DNA from: Pollenia angustigena
Lineage: Eukaryota > Arthropoda > Insecta > Diptera > Polleniidae
NCBI GenBank assembly: GCA_930367215.1
Contig: OV884060.1
Location: 10,558,001 to 10,622,000 of the forward strand
Length of the DNA stretch: 64,000 nt
Reading direction: 5' to 3'
Shown here: piece by piece, positions 11,235 through 22,887 of the stretch
Numbering within the stretch: the first letter of the stretch is position 1
How the letters are laid out: each line of letters begins with the position of its first letter
Notes under the pieces: model-generated
Database searches by the model: none
Seen by the model: the letters and a program-made list of their open reading frames with translations, nothing else
Told to the model about the DNA's origin: nothing
Translations under genes and position numbers: made by a program

Positions 11235-12393
11235 GGCGGTGCGCAAAATGACCCCAGGAAATATGGCCCCAAAAGGAAAATGAAAAACGGCCCAAAATTT
11301 TACATGAGACACAACAACACGCAATTTTGGCGCAATTTTTTTGTTTTTTTTGGGGTTATTTTTCATTTTTTCGTTAGGGTGTTTTTGCATTTTAAGTGGA
11401 ATGAAAAATGACCCCAATATCAAGGAATGAAAAATGGCCCCAAATAAAATCACCATTTTTACTTTGGGGCTATTTTTCATCTACTAATAAAAAATGCAAG
11501 TTTAAAGAAATGAAAAATCACCCCAAACATTTTTACACAAATTTTTATAAAATTCTATGTAAAAGTTTCTAGGGATAACATAAAAAACCCAAATTCTTAT
11601 ACCATAGTAGAGAAAATCCTTGCCAGTTATGAAGAGATGCTTTAGTTAGCGAAGCCGGTGTTTGTTATACCATAGAGGAAAAAATCCTTGAGCCCGGCCG
11701 AAGGCCGGCTATTACGAGAAGAGTTCGTTATACCATAGAAAAGAAAATCCTTGCGACCGGCCGAAGGCCGGCTATGTATTGAAGCTTTAGTAAGCGAAGC
11801 CAGTGTTCGTTATACCAAAGAGAAGAAAATCCTTTCACCCGGCCGAAGGCCGGCTATACAGAGAAGCTTTAGTTAGCGAAGCCAGTGTTCGTTATACCAT
11901 AGAGAAAAAAAATCCTTGCGCCCGGCCGAACGCCGGCTATAACGTAGGGCTTTAGTAAGCAAAGCCAGTGTTCGTTATACCATAGAGAAAAAAATCCTTG
12001 TGCATGGCCGAAAGCCCAACCGTGCTATCAATCGTACGATTTTTAAAACCAAAACTGTATAATTATCCGGATTTTGAAATCGGGATTCTAAATTTGGGAT
12101 TTTTAGTTTTGGGCATATGAACTCCACCGAGAATGTTAAATGTCACTTTCTTTGTGTTCTTTTTTGGGGTTAAAATTCATTATAAATTTTGAGGTGATTT
12201 TTCATAATGAAGAGTAGCCCCAAATTTAGGGTCATATTTCATTTTATTTTTAGGGTTATTTTTCATTTTTTTGGGGTAATTTTTCATTAAAAAAATGGGG
12301 CCATATTGCATTATGAAAAATAGCCCCAAATTTGGGGTCAATTTTCATTTATTTTTTGGGGCCATATTTCCTGGGGCCATATTTCGCAGCGCC
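11235..12393. mobile_element. non-autonomous DNA element with 9-bp target duplication (Mutator-like?)
   Basis: Perfect 9-bp direct repeats GTTTTTCTG flank the element (11226-11234 and 12394-12402). The terminal inverted repeats are about 40 bp with 36 matches: left GGCGGTGCGCAAAATGACCC, right (reverse complement) GGCGCTGCGAAATATGGCCC, both followed by CAGGAAATATGGCCCCAAAA. Inside, the motif GAAAAATGRCCCCAAA recurs many times in both orientations. A minisatellite occupies the centre. There is no transposase. A 9-bp duplication points to the Mutator (MULE) superfamily; that class assignment is inference. Confidence 0.85.
11598..12020 (+). repeat. minisatellite inside the 9-bp-TSD element, ~82-bp unit
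   Basis: GTTATACCATAGAGAAGAAA-type starts occur at about 11598, 11664, 11727, 11809, 11891 and 11973, so the last units are 82 bp apart and the first ones shorter. Each full unit carries GGCCGAAGGCCGGCTAT, a short GC-rich palindrome, and GCTTTAGTAAGCGAAGCCAG. It is GC-rich against an AT-rich background. Confidence 0.85.
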
Positions 12394-12698
12394 GTTTTTC
12401 TGATACGATTTAAATTATAAAAATTAAAAATTATTAAAAAAAAATTCAATATTGTTTTCATTATTATCAAAATAATGTTCATACCTTCACACTGTTTTCG
12501 TTACACAAATCAGACTTATACTTTTGTACCCGAAAAATAAAAAAGAAACACAAATTCTTTTTTAGCTACTGCCAGTATTATTGTTGTTAACATAAATAAC
12601 GGTACAACGATTAAAAATTCTTTGTTTTTGCTTGGAAGCTTGTAAAATAGTATCTGTACTCGTTTGAGAACAGTAACCTCTAATGGGTTTAAATATAA

Positions 12699-13717
12699 TC
12701 AGCCATATTCATATACAATTCTAATTTTAAGTTTAAAGTATGAAATAACTATAAAACGCTTTATGTATTATAAACCTCTTATAAAAATGGTTATTCATAA
12801 ACGTACAGTAACAGCTTTTTAACTATTAACTGTTTGCAGCGATTTGATGTTTAAGTATAGCAACTTCTTTTACGTTTTGCTGCCATTTACTTGCTAGTGA
12901 TGCACGAAACTTCTATTCGGTTAACATGATATTCTAACGTTTTTTCCATTATTTTAAAACACATTTCACAAAAATTATATCATAAAATGCAAATATTTAT
13001 CAAAATGTAATTTTATTTTTGGTTTAAAGAAGGGTAAATCCAACAATAAATTTTCTTACTTTATGGCTGTGTTCGAAAATAAACAGTACATTATTTAACG
13101 TTCGGCTCACACACCCAAGAACGATTTTTAGTGATTGTGTAGACATACACCACCCTTAATACCGTTCGTAACTATTTTCAAGAAAGAAGCGAAAATTATA
13201 TAATGTTCGGTTCTTCGTTAAAAAACAAAACAATTGTAGTGATACTGTAGACAAACACTATATTTTAATGTTCTTTAATGTTTTTTTCGTGTGTGTATTT
13301 TGTTTTTGTAAAAAATGTTTGGTTTTTTTACCAGCCAAAAGGGACGAACATTAACGAGCCGAACCGAACACATTGAAGTTTATGGATTTCCAAAAAAAAA
13401 AAACCGAACGGAATTAAATGTTCACATCTTTTGTTGAGTTTGATAAAAACAGTAATATTTTTGTGTTCGAAAGATGGCTAACAGGGAAACGTTATTTTTT
13501 TTAATGATTTTCTACACAAACACTATTAGCGTTTGTGTTTTCCACAAATCTACCGCACCGAACATTAAGAAACGATATTTAGTGTTTATTTTCGAACACT
13601 GCTTTATGAATGGTTTATTAAAGGTTTAGTAGACTATTTTTCGTTTATGAATACAACTTTAGCAATTTGTCCTTAAATATGGTTAATTAATCATTATTAA
13701 GTTTTTATGAATACGGC
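12699..13717. mobile_element. decayed MITE (CAGCCRTATTCATA ends) hosting a hAT-type MITE
   Basis: Left CAGCCATATTCATATAC and right (reverse complement) ACAGCCGTATTCATAAAAAC form a short inverted pair, and both sides continue with AT-rich, loosely mirrored sequence. 13067-13601 was inserted later. The ends are less certain than those of the inner element. Confidence 0.4.
13067..13601. mobile_element. hAT-type MITE family B, copy 1
   Basis: Left end CTGTGTTCGAAAATAAACAG and right end (reverse complement) CAGTGTTCGAAAATAAACAC. 8-bp flanks CTTTATGG / CTTTATGA match at 7 of 8 positions (13059-13066, 13602-13609). The interior is shared with the copy at 36098-36664 (AACTATTTTCAAGAAAGAA, ATTGTAGTGATACTGTAGAC, AGCCAAAAGGGA). 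An 8-bp duplication and CAGTG ends are hAT hallmarks. Non-coding. Confidence 0.85.
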
Positions 13718-14439
13718 TGTATGACTATTGCTAAATGTTAAAAAATAAAATAAAAGGAGAGATTTAAAGTGGAGCATTAATGTAAAAAAATAAAAAACCA
13801 ATAGAGCAGTAGTTTTAAAATCAAGCTATTTATAGGCTTGTTTTATTTCTATTTTAATTTTCAATTTTAATTTTATAAACTTAATTTTAATGGCAAATGC
13901 TAGATGTTGTTTGGCGAATTAATGAAACAGTGATACTTTTCAGCAGCGTAGTAATATATGCGCGAAACGAGCTATTAAAGTTGCACAAGATATTTTTCCA
14001 TTATGTAAATCAATTCGCACTTTAAACTTAAAATTTATTTCATTAAACCCAAAAAAAAAGCTTTACATTTTGCTTCTTTTATGTATTTATGCCTGTACTA
14101 AGAAAAATATTCGAAATTTAATCAAGTTTGAAAACCAAATTTTCTATGAAAATTTTCCTTAATAAACGTTTATTAAATTTTATAATCATTTATGAATATG
14201 GGGGCTAAAATATATAGCATATTAAACAATAAATGTTCCATATATAATGTGTATGGAAATTAAAAAAAATAAATTTTTTTGAGGAGCTTTAGAAATTGCA
14301 TTTGGTGCGGACACTTTTTTGGCCAAAATGACATAAAAAAATTATTTTCATTATCAATACTAAATTGCCCATCGCCCTAATTAAAAAAACTCATCAAAAA
14401 GGTTAAATAAAATATAATATCAGTTCAATATACATTAAT

Positions 14440-16173
14440 CTTTTTAAATAAGCAAGTAATGATTTCCTTGTCAGGCAAATTTAGACAGTACAGTCTATCT
14501 TCTGTCACTTTTGATCTGAGCCATGTTTTTATTCGACGAGGGGTAGGAAATGACCTGCCGCTCGTAGCATTACTGACGAGCATTGAAATGAAAATTTGAA
14601 ACATTTTCTTAGATTTGGGTAGATATCTTCATCACAGTTTATTAAAGCATCTACAACGTTATCTGATAGATCAGGCTCAAGTTTAGATCTTAGTAGGTGT
14701 TATCTCTTTTATCAAATATAATCAGCTCATCAGCTAGTTGTGGTTTTAACAGTGTTGTATCTGTATATCACTTGATACCACTTTGAGGTAGAAGTTTAGG
14801 AATGTTCAATACATTTGGGATATCTATTGGGAAAGTTGTTATGAGGTCTTCTAAAATAAATTCAATAAGAGGAATGTAACCTACAATTCGGTAGTAATCT
14901 TCAACAGTTTGGATGTGATTATTTCGTTCAAATCTTGTCTTTTTGATTGGAACCTCGATTTGAACGCAAATAACTTAAACTTTTTAAAAAATCGCTTTGA
15001 AATATTCTTTTGTTTTATTTCTGTTCCCTTCAAGACTCATGATTAAAGTTTTGATAAGACTTGATCCTTTTTGAAGATCTATATCTTGCTTTTGTAAAAT
15101 GATACTAAGTGGCTGTGTTACAATAAGTATCGCACTTAATATGATTATTCCGTAAATAAATTTAAAAGTTCTTAGTGAGTTCCTTAATATAAAGGTTGAG
15201 ATACCACCTTTCCACTCAGATATTTTTTCCAAAGCTTCTACTATATGATGTACGCTTGTTTCAAAGACGCATAATGAAGAGAGTTTGGCTCCCAAATACT
15301 TTGCTAAAACTGCGCTTCGTTTGGGATAATTATATTAAAAAATTTTGTCGTTTCTGTAACAAATGATACAACTTTTTGTATTAATGGCACTTTATTGCTT
15401 TTAGAAATTGAGTTGCTTGATTTATGGGAATAGCAAGGCGTTTGTTTCGCATTTGTCGCAGTTTCCAGAGTTTTTTAACAGTTCCATTTTCTGCTGACAT
15501 CAGAGGATACCCATCTGTTCCATGCCTACACAATTTTTAAGGTCAATACCAAAATTTGTCAAAGCTTTAAGAACTATTGATGATAGTGCCTTCGCATTAA
15601 TTGACACATCAAAGTCATCAATATCTTTTGAAGCCTCTTCAAATGCGTTTACAACAAAGCCAATAAATTCTTCCCTAAAACCTTTTTGTTGTATGTTGAA
15701 ATATCTTAAAGATAAGGAAATCTGGCTTTTCCCCGACAAATCCGTGCTTTCGTCAAAAATTATCGAATAGAATTTTGATTCATATAACACATAAATACAT
15801 TAATATTGCAAATACTAAGGCTTTTTAATAATTCAACCGCACACATTATCAAGTCAAACGTTTAGTCTTTGGATATAGATGGCACCTGCTGGGATTGAAT
15901 GTAGAATAATAAGTATTTGAATACAGTAAACTTGATGTTTCATGGAAAATATCTAATAAATAACTATTAGGATTCAGATATGGATACTTATTGAAAATCG
16001 TTAGAGATTTAAAAAAAAACAAAAAAAAACCTTGCTGGGATTTCCATAAAATGTTGTACATTAAAAAAAATATTATTATTGGGAATTCTTGTATTATCGA
16101 AGTTAACAAAATATATTTTTATATTTAACGGGGGGGAAATTTCCTTATTTCCTCCCCCCTGAATCCGCGCCTG
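14440..16173 (-). pseudogene. hAT transposase relic (ZMYM1/DUF4371 type)
   Basis: On the minus strand, 15790-15500 encodes FYSIIFDESTDLSGKSQISL and NFGIDLKNCVG, the RNase-H-like core with the DEST motif of the ZMYM1-like hAT lineage (DUF4371). 15295-14984 continues the helical middle region (VHHIVEALEKISEW, LQKQDIDLQKGSSLIKTL). 14600-14480 gives NATSGRSFPTPRRIKTWLRS, an hATC dimerisation domain. Frames are broken by several stops and shifts between these pieces, so it is dead. At 16146-16173 CCCCCCTGAATCCGCGCCTG, read on the minus strand CAGGCGCGGATTCAGGGGGG, is a plausible hAT 5' terminal repeat. The opposite end was not found. Confidence 0.8.
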
Positions 16174-16984
16174 GTGGGAATAGCGTAAAACTTGTCACCT
16201 CTGTCCCTAAAGCAAGAAAAGCATCTGTTGTGAACATAATATTGAATTTTGTGTCTTATGCGTCAAATAAGGCTAATAACTAAATATTTTTTTCTTTTGT
16301 TTTAGTTATTTGACTGATAATATTAAAAGGTTGAGTTAGTTTTAGTTTTTGTTGTTTTAAAAAGTTAAATTATTTGAAAAATAAAAAATCGAATTTTAGA
16401 GAGAAAAATAATTTTTTAAAATAAACTTTTCAACTTAGGTAAACTTTGTAAAGCTTGTAACTTGTGGAAATATTGACAGATTTCTATGAATGAAACTTTG
16501 TCATATGCAACTAAAAACATAAATTTATTCGAGTGTTTTTGCTTTTACTTCTTATTTAACTTTTTGCAAATATATTCCGTAATGAAGGTCCAAGTTTTTT
16601 TTTCTAAAATATTTAGAAATTGTGTTGCGACTACAATTAGTGCTAAGAAACTGTGAAGGTAGCGGTAGAGATAGAAAAAATGTGGCTTCAAGTTCAGTTA
16701 GTTTTTTCTTGATTTGATTTTTAAGTAAATTTAACTTGATCTTGACTTGATTTTTAAGTAAATTTAACTTGAGACTGCTGCTTTTAGTCTAGTTCTTTTA
16801 AACAGTGGTTTAAACATGTAAGGATAACAATTCCGTGTTGGATTCCCGGTTCAGTCAAGAATGAAAAATTTCAATAATTTTGTATTAATTTCGGGAATAC
16901 AAAGTTTATTATTAAAACGGTTTCCGCATGACGTGCTAAATTCCCAATTTTTCATATTTGATAAATACATTGAAATTTGTTATT

Positions 16985-17125
16985 GAGGAAAAGCTGGCTG
17001 CTATGCGCATAAGGAAACCTTTTCCAAAGATTTTAGAAAAGCCAAAAATATTAAACAAAAAAAACCCTGAAGCGAATAAGAATTTTAAGCACTCTAATTC
17101 TTACTTGTAACAATATCAAAGCTTA
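16985..17125 (-). repeat. inverted copy of the repeat at 2780-2945
   Basis: ATGCGCATAAGGAAACCTTT, AGAAAAGCCAAAAATATTAAAC and TAACAATATCAAAGC mirror 2780-2945. No coding potential. Confidence 0.5.
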
Positions 17126-17189
17126 AACAAAACACCAACAATAAAGAGTGAGTTTAACTTTTCTTACATCCCCCTTTCATTTTGTTAAA

Positions 17190-17890
17190 TTCCTTTCTTC
17201 ATAGAATTAATTTAATGAAAATTAAATTCAGTGAACTTTAGCCTGATTAAAGTATTAACATTTAGATTACAAACCATTAAACAGCTCAATAAAATAACCA
17301 CAATACTGATTATTTTTTAAAATTCTTATAAAAAGGTTTAAGTTTTTAATTTATGGAGTGGTTATCACTGAATTAGACCAATAAAAATTTTATTTATTCG
17401 CAAAAGTATATTAAAAAAATTTTTAATCCAAATTTGATATTTCAATCAGGCTAAAGCTCATCAAATTTAATTTTCATTACGAAAGAACAGAATTAAGGAA
17501 AAACATATAAAACAATTAAAATAGATAATCATTCAAAGCAAATTTCGATCTACCAAAGGTTAAATACAATTTGGTTTAAAGATTGGTGTCAGCAGTCGTC
17601 AATGGCTGTGAGTGTTAAACGACAAAACCCTCCGAAGAGATTGAGTTGTGGCAATTGAAACATGTAAGTGACACCTGTCCGTGAAAGACTGTGTTCGAGT
17701 CCCGCGGCAGTCAAGAATGAAAAATTATTAATAAATTTTAATTAATTTCATGTTGTAAAATTCCTTTCTTCATAAAAATAATTTAGTGAAAACTAAATTT
17801 GATGAACTTTAGCCTGGTTTAAATATTAAAATTTGGATCAAAAACCATAAAACTGAACCACAATACTAAATATAGTGTATAATAAATATT
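17190..17890 (+). repeat. dispersed repeat family C (tRNA-like module), single copy
   Basis: 17455-17890 matches the tandem unit at 22888-25840 (GATAATCATTCAAAGCAAA, TTTCGATCTACCAAA, CAGCAGTCGTCAATGGCTG, TGTTGTAAAATTCCTTTCTT, ATAACCACAATACT-type tail). Within it 17586-17712 holds the tRNA-like module with a B-box-like GTGTTCGAGTCCC followed by GCGGCAGTC. An extra partial 3' end of the same family lies at 17190-17315 (GTTAAATTCCTTTCTTCATA, CTTTAGCCTGATTAAAG). At 17452-17490 the end sequence AGGCTAAAGCTCATCAAATT is in the opposite orientation, which gives the copy mirrored ends. Confidence 0.7.
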
Positions 17891-18000
17891 AACTTGCAAG
17901 TAGAGTTTGTAATACCAAAATTAAAATTTCAAAATAAACGAAATTCTAGCCCTTTTTATGAATTCAAAATATTGAATTTAAGAACGTCGTTTACGTCTTA

Positions 18001-18288
18001 TTGTGGTCCGAACGAAACGCCGATACGTTTCGTAGAGTGTGGACTGTAATTAGGGGTGGATTTGGGCTACAGCTCCAGAATACCTGCCAAGGATCCAAAC
18101 ACCTTGCTGATATTCCCCGAGAGAACGCCGATTGCGTTTCTGGATTTATGGAGTGTATAAGGTGGCTTCGGGATTTATTGAATCACAAAAACAATATAGT
18201 TATTTTAAACCGATTTAAAATACAGCCGTCCAATATGGCTTTCAAAACAACGATTCGACTTAAGTTACAAGCCAAAAAAAAAAATTGA
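18001..18288 (+). other. unassigned 95-codon ORF in a GC-richer block
   Basis: The ORF (MWSERNADTFRRVWTV...) has a coding-like composition compared with its neighbours and no internal homopolymer, but I recognise no family and see no splice or promoter context. It sits between a family C repeat and a MITE, so a fossil of a mobile-element protein is as likely as a host exon. Confidence 0.2.
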
Positions 18289-18376
18289 CACAAGGGATGG
18301 GAAACCCGCTGCCTTCGTTTCAGACATAAACAGAATTTATATCAATTTCGATTTAAGGAAAATACCGACAACTATA

Positions 18377-18879
18377 CTACGTTCACACTTGAGTTCTTAA
18401 ACGCGTTTAAGCAGCTCGAACGTGATTAAGCTCTAATCACTTCAAAATCGAGATGATTACCCATACATTGAAGTGATTTGTTAATCACTTCAAATCGACA
18501 TGATTACAACTAAATCACTTCATAAACCACATAGAATCCACTGAACATACCTAATAATGTAGAATCGCCAACATGCCGTGTACAACCGGCCATGATTTCT
18601 GCTTAATGTTTTTATTTTTTTCCTTAAATAATTCATAAATTTTCACAATTCATCATTAAAATGATTAAAATAATCTTCTGATAACTTTATAAAAGTGTTT
18701 TTATCCATTTTTAATACTTTAAAGAAATATAAATTTGTTTGATTTTTTTCGTGTGTTTGTTGTGTGTTTTTTTCTTAATCATCTGTCATCTTAATCATCT
18801 TAAATGTAATGTGAACGGCTTTGATTAGCTAAATCAACATTTTGCTTAAACGCGTTTTAAAACCCAAGTGTGAACTTAG
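18377..18879. mobile_element. MITE with CTACGTTCACACTTG ends
   Basis: Left CTACGTTCACACTTGAGTTC and right (reverse complement) CTAAGTTCACACTTGGGTTT pair, and both sides continue with AAACGCGTTTAAGC. The inside carries repeated GAAGTGATT/AATCACTTC phrases. No clear target duplication and no ORF. Confidence 0.7.
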
Positions 18880-19095
18880 CATTAGCCTTTCAAGTTACTT
18901 TCAAATTTTATTTAGTTTCTTTGTTGATAAATTACGGTTTTTTTTACCTTTTAATACACATTACCGAAGGTAAAAGCGTATATCACTCATTTGCTGCAAA
19001 ATCGTCTTAACTCAAAAATATATGTTGTTCGGAAAACGACTTTAAAGTTTTAAAATGACGCACAACACAATGGAAATGAAAATTTTATTCTTCTA

Positions 19096-19346
19096 TCAGC
19101 CATATTCTGTAATTCGCTTAGCTAAAGCTAAATCTCGATCGCAAAAATGTATTAGAGAATACAAAATTTACAAATTTTATCGATGACATAAAAAGCTAAA
19201 ATATCGACGAGTTAAATATTTATGGCATTGCCAAATTTAGCAATGCACATTACAGAATTGCATTCGTAGCCAAAATCGCTAATTTAACTCTATAGATTTT
19301 GAGCGACAGGATTAAGGTTTAGCGAATTACAGAATACGGCAGCTGA
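19096..19346. mobile_element. short MITE with ATTCTGTAATTCGCT ends
   Basis: Left ATCAGCCATATTCTGTAATT and right (reverse complement) ATCAGCTGCCGTATTCTGTA are inverted, with AATTCGCTWARC continuing on both arms. About 250 bp, AT-rich, non-coding. Confidence 0.65.
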
Positions 19347-19424
19347 TTAACTTTGCATTAGTGATATTAAATCAAAATTGCGATTTTTTATTTATGACGT
19401 TGTTGCAGCAAATAAACGATATAT

Positions 19425-19660
19425 TCATGAGTTGATCATTCCGTTTGTTATTTCTACAATATCAATCTAAGAGCCTCTAAAGTATATATTTTCTGGGTTC
19501 TTATGAGCAGCGAAGTAGATTAAACGATGTACGTCTGTGCATCTGTCTATGTGTATGTTTAAATAAGGTTTTCGAAGACCCCAGAAATGATGAGGACTAG
19601 ATTGTTATATCAGTGCCACTAAACTATAACAACTTAACTCGATTTAGGCAAGTGCTCAGC
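19425..19660 (+). repeat. dispersed 'TTCCGTTTGTWATTTCTACAATAT' repeat
   Basis: CATTCCGTTTGTTATTTCTA, TCTTATGAGCAGCGAAGT and CGTCTGTGCATCTGTCTATG are shared with the repeat at 51420-52760. Non-coding; boundaries uncertain. Confidence 0.55.
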
Positions 19661-19781
19661 AGATCATTTTTAAAATCAAAAACCGTTCAGGGAATTTTGA
19701 TTAAACTTATAGATACAGGCTACTTGTTAGTGATTTTATAAGATTTTAATTTAAAATTGAATTTTTAATGAACCAACACTT

Positions 19782-20283
19782 AGGCCCGTTTTCACGACTT
19801 ACCTTTAAAGATCGAAATACTTAATGTTAACTTTAGCACTAATGAGGAATAAAATTACCTTCAACTATTTTTCGTTTTCACAACTTCTGTATAAAATAAA
19901 CTTTACATTTTTAAAAATGTGGCAATACTAAAGTTAATACCGATTTTTGTGTGCACAAATATTTTTTAATAATGGCAAATATGAATGGAATACCGCGTAC
20001 ACGCGAATTTAACATTTTGTAAATTTTATTTGCCAAATACGAGTTTGTTAAATATTGACAGAATAAACGTATACTTGGATACTTGGAGCGATATAAAAAA
20101 AATGTGTGAATAAAATATGGCAATCTGAAATCTAAACCTTACGACGAAAGTTAAAGGTAGAACGTTCCTCTCTTTACCTTATCCTTCACTTTTAGATTAA
20201 AGGGAACTTGTGATAATTAAAAATTTATTATCTGTTCGATAACTTCCTACATTTAGCTATCGGTAAGTCCTGAAAACGGGCCT
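19782..20283. mobile_element. MITE family D (AGGCCCGTTTTCAC ends), long copy
   Basis: Left AGGCCCGTTTTCACGACTTA and right (reverse complement) AGGCCCGTTTTCAGGACTTA form the terminal inverted repeats. The same ends occur in the shorter copy at 30242-30462. TTA or TA flanks the element. The short ORF inside (19911-20123, minus) is not convincing. Confidence 0.8.
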
Positions 20284-20289
20284 TAAATT

Positions 20290-22870
20290 AGGATGATTAA
20301 AAAGAAATAAGTCGAGTTTTTCTTAACTCTTAACGAACATAAAGGAGAGTTTCGCTAAAATTTTAGCTTGCTCGTTAGCGTGGTCGCTAATTTGCGTCAG
20401 TCGACCGTCAAACACACAGCAATTAGCGGAATTTATTACTGTCACTGTGAACCCGATTTCAAGCTTTTTTGTTAATGTCTGTTAGTGGCCGGGAGGTCTA
20501 AGGAACAACTTTTTTGCAGTTAGATCTGAGGACCGGTTAAGGCCATTGAAATATTGAGTTTTTTGAAACAATTTTATGTGGAAATTTTCGGTGTTATTCT
20601 GACATAACGGGCCTAGCTTTGTGTAAACATAACCCATTTTTGTTAAAACCACACAAAATTTAAATAATTTCATCCCTTTCTGTAACTCTTTGTCGATCGA
20701 TGTCAACGTGAATTTTAAGTCAATTTTTTATTCAAATTAAATATGAAATATGAAGAAATTATAATTTTGTGTGTTTTTCGTATTTAATAAATATGTTTAT
20801 TTCATAACTAAAATTTCTTTAAATTTCATTTGAGTCATCGCAAAATTTTCTTTCGTCTAAAAAAGAGTCCATTATACTCAAAGTCGCCTTAACTGAAAGC
20901 GCCGTAGAAAATACCAAGTGGCTTTCAGTAGCAATCGATTGTTGTCAATGATGACTAAGAAAATACAATTATCGTTTAACTTCCGTCGAATAAGCGTTGA
21001 TTATCCTTCGGCGTAGTTTAGAAAAGAATAATATCTGTGTTTATTCAAGTAAAGTTCGTAAATTTTCTTAAAAAGTTAGCATGACAATGCAGCTTGATGA
21101 AACTGCAAACCATATCGTAACTTGAGCTAAGTGTAATTCTCTTCTTTCTGTGAAAAATACTTGAACAAAAGTCACTCTGCAGTCGACATTTATGCTTATT
21201 AACAAAACCGTTGAATTCGAAATGGGCCACAACTGATATTAAGATATGGTTAAACTAGCATCCTCTTTTACCATTCATAGAATCCTCTGGCATAATTTCA
21301 AGGTTTAAGTTTAAGTTTCTTGTGATTTGAACCTTTTAGCACAACAAATTTAAATCCTTGTACAGAATTGTCTGCAGGGACTGTTAACTGATACCCATCT
21401 AAACAGATATATTTCTTCTAGAAACGCTTAGTGTGGCCTGTTTGGCAGCTGCTATAGAGGCAATTGTTTATTGTATCCTAACTAAGGAATTTCTGTCCAA
21501 TACTCGGCGAAAGAGTTAACGGCCTCATGATTGTCCTTCTGTTAGAAGCTGGTTATTGAGTCAAGTGCGTGAAAGCGGTGCACAATCCAAATATGTACTT
21601 CATTACCCTAGTTTTGTATTTTTACTAAATCTATATAACGATCTAAGATTTAAATAAAAAATAACTGATAATTTGTTTTGAAAAAAATGTATTACATTCT
21701 TTTTTAGCAGCGCGTTTCATCAGCCATCCTTGATTGCATTATCACCTTGATTAAATATATTATTACTGAATAAAAGTGAAAAATGTGATTTGGTTTATAT
21801 ACATTAATTTTTCAAAACAAAAGAGAAATATTTTTTTTTTTTTCATTTTAACAACATCTACAACACTTGTTAAAAAAAATTCATGTTTTTTGCTTGAATC
21901 CTTCATTTTTCGTTCCAAAGGTTTTTGTAATGCAAGAAGAGAACTTGAAATAAATTATTAATCGAAAGAAAGTTTATTGAATATTTATTAAATGAATAGT
22001 AATTACTCATTTATTTTATAAAAATCAACACTCCACAAAGAAGTCTAAAAGTATGCAAATATTTGTTTTACCTAAAAAGTATGCAATATTTCTTTTCTTT
22101 TTAGATACTCATTAATAAACTTTTCAAGGCTTGGTTTTTGTTATACAAAACTATTTCATTTGCATTAACAAGGCAACCTTGAACTTTTTTTATAGCACGC
22201 TTTGAATGGCTTTGATTAAAATCACAGCAGAATAAAATACTACAGAAAAAAAGAATGTTTAATAATCATCATCAAAAGCAAAAATTTATAAAAATTAATT
22301 TATTCTTTAACAAGATTTTTATTAAACAAACAGCAGCTAAACCAACAAATAGTTTAATAACAATACGCAAACACACACACACAGAGAAAATAGAACTGTT
22401 ATAAAAATCTTTTGTCAAATTGTATGCAAAATACTTTTCTATGCATATTGAGATTTTTTTTTATAGTTTCATTTGAAAAGCTGCTTAAAATTATATGACA
22501 TTTTTTTCTTTTAAAAATCCGCTTTAAATTATATGACAATTTTTTTGTTGTTTTACATACCAAACAGTCATGACATTAAAAACTAAAAAACACAAGAACA
22601 AAAAAACAAGAAGAAAAAAATTACAGATAAAACGTTTTTAGGCCGTTAAGAATTCTTTTGACCAAAAACAAAAAAGAAAATTTGACGATTTAAGAGAATT
22701 TCTCTTTTTTGATTTTTTAGATGCTAAAAGAACTCTAAATGATTTTTTTTGTGCACTCCTAAGATTTGTGTCTTTAAGACATACTTCAAAGCTTGTTTTT
22801 AGGCGATAGCAAAATTGTTTAGAGAATTTAAAACAAAATAAGACCACAATTTTTTTTATTATATACCTGC
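20290..22870. other. AT-rich intergenic DNA
   Basis: No recognisable gene, LINE, LTR or clear inverted-repeat element. Several short ORFs (20482-20706, 21045-21230, 21776-21961, 22638-22847) have no recognisable motif. Confidence 0.4.
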
Positions 22871-22887
22871 CTTAATTCTATATATAT

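Noticed and set aside
11598..12020. CRISPR-like array
   Set aside because: The repeats are adjacent ~82-bp minisatellite units without unique spacers, within a eukaryotic transposon.
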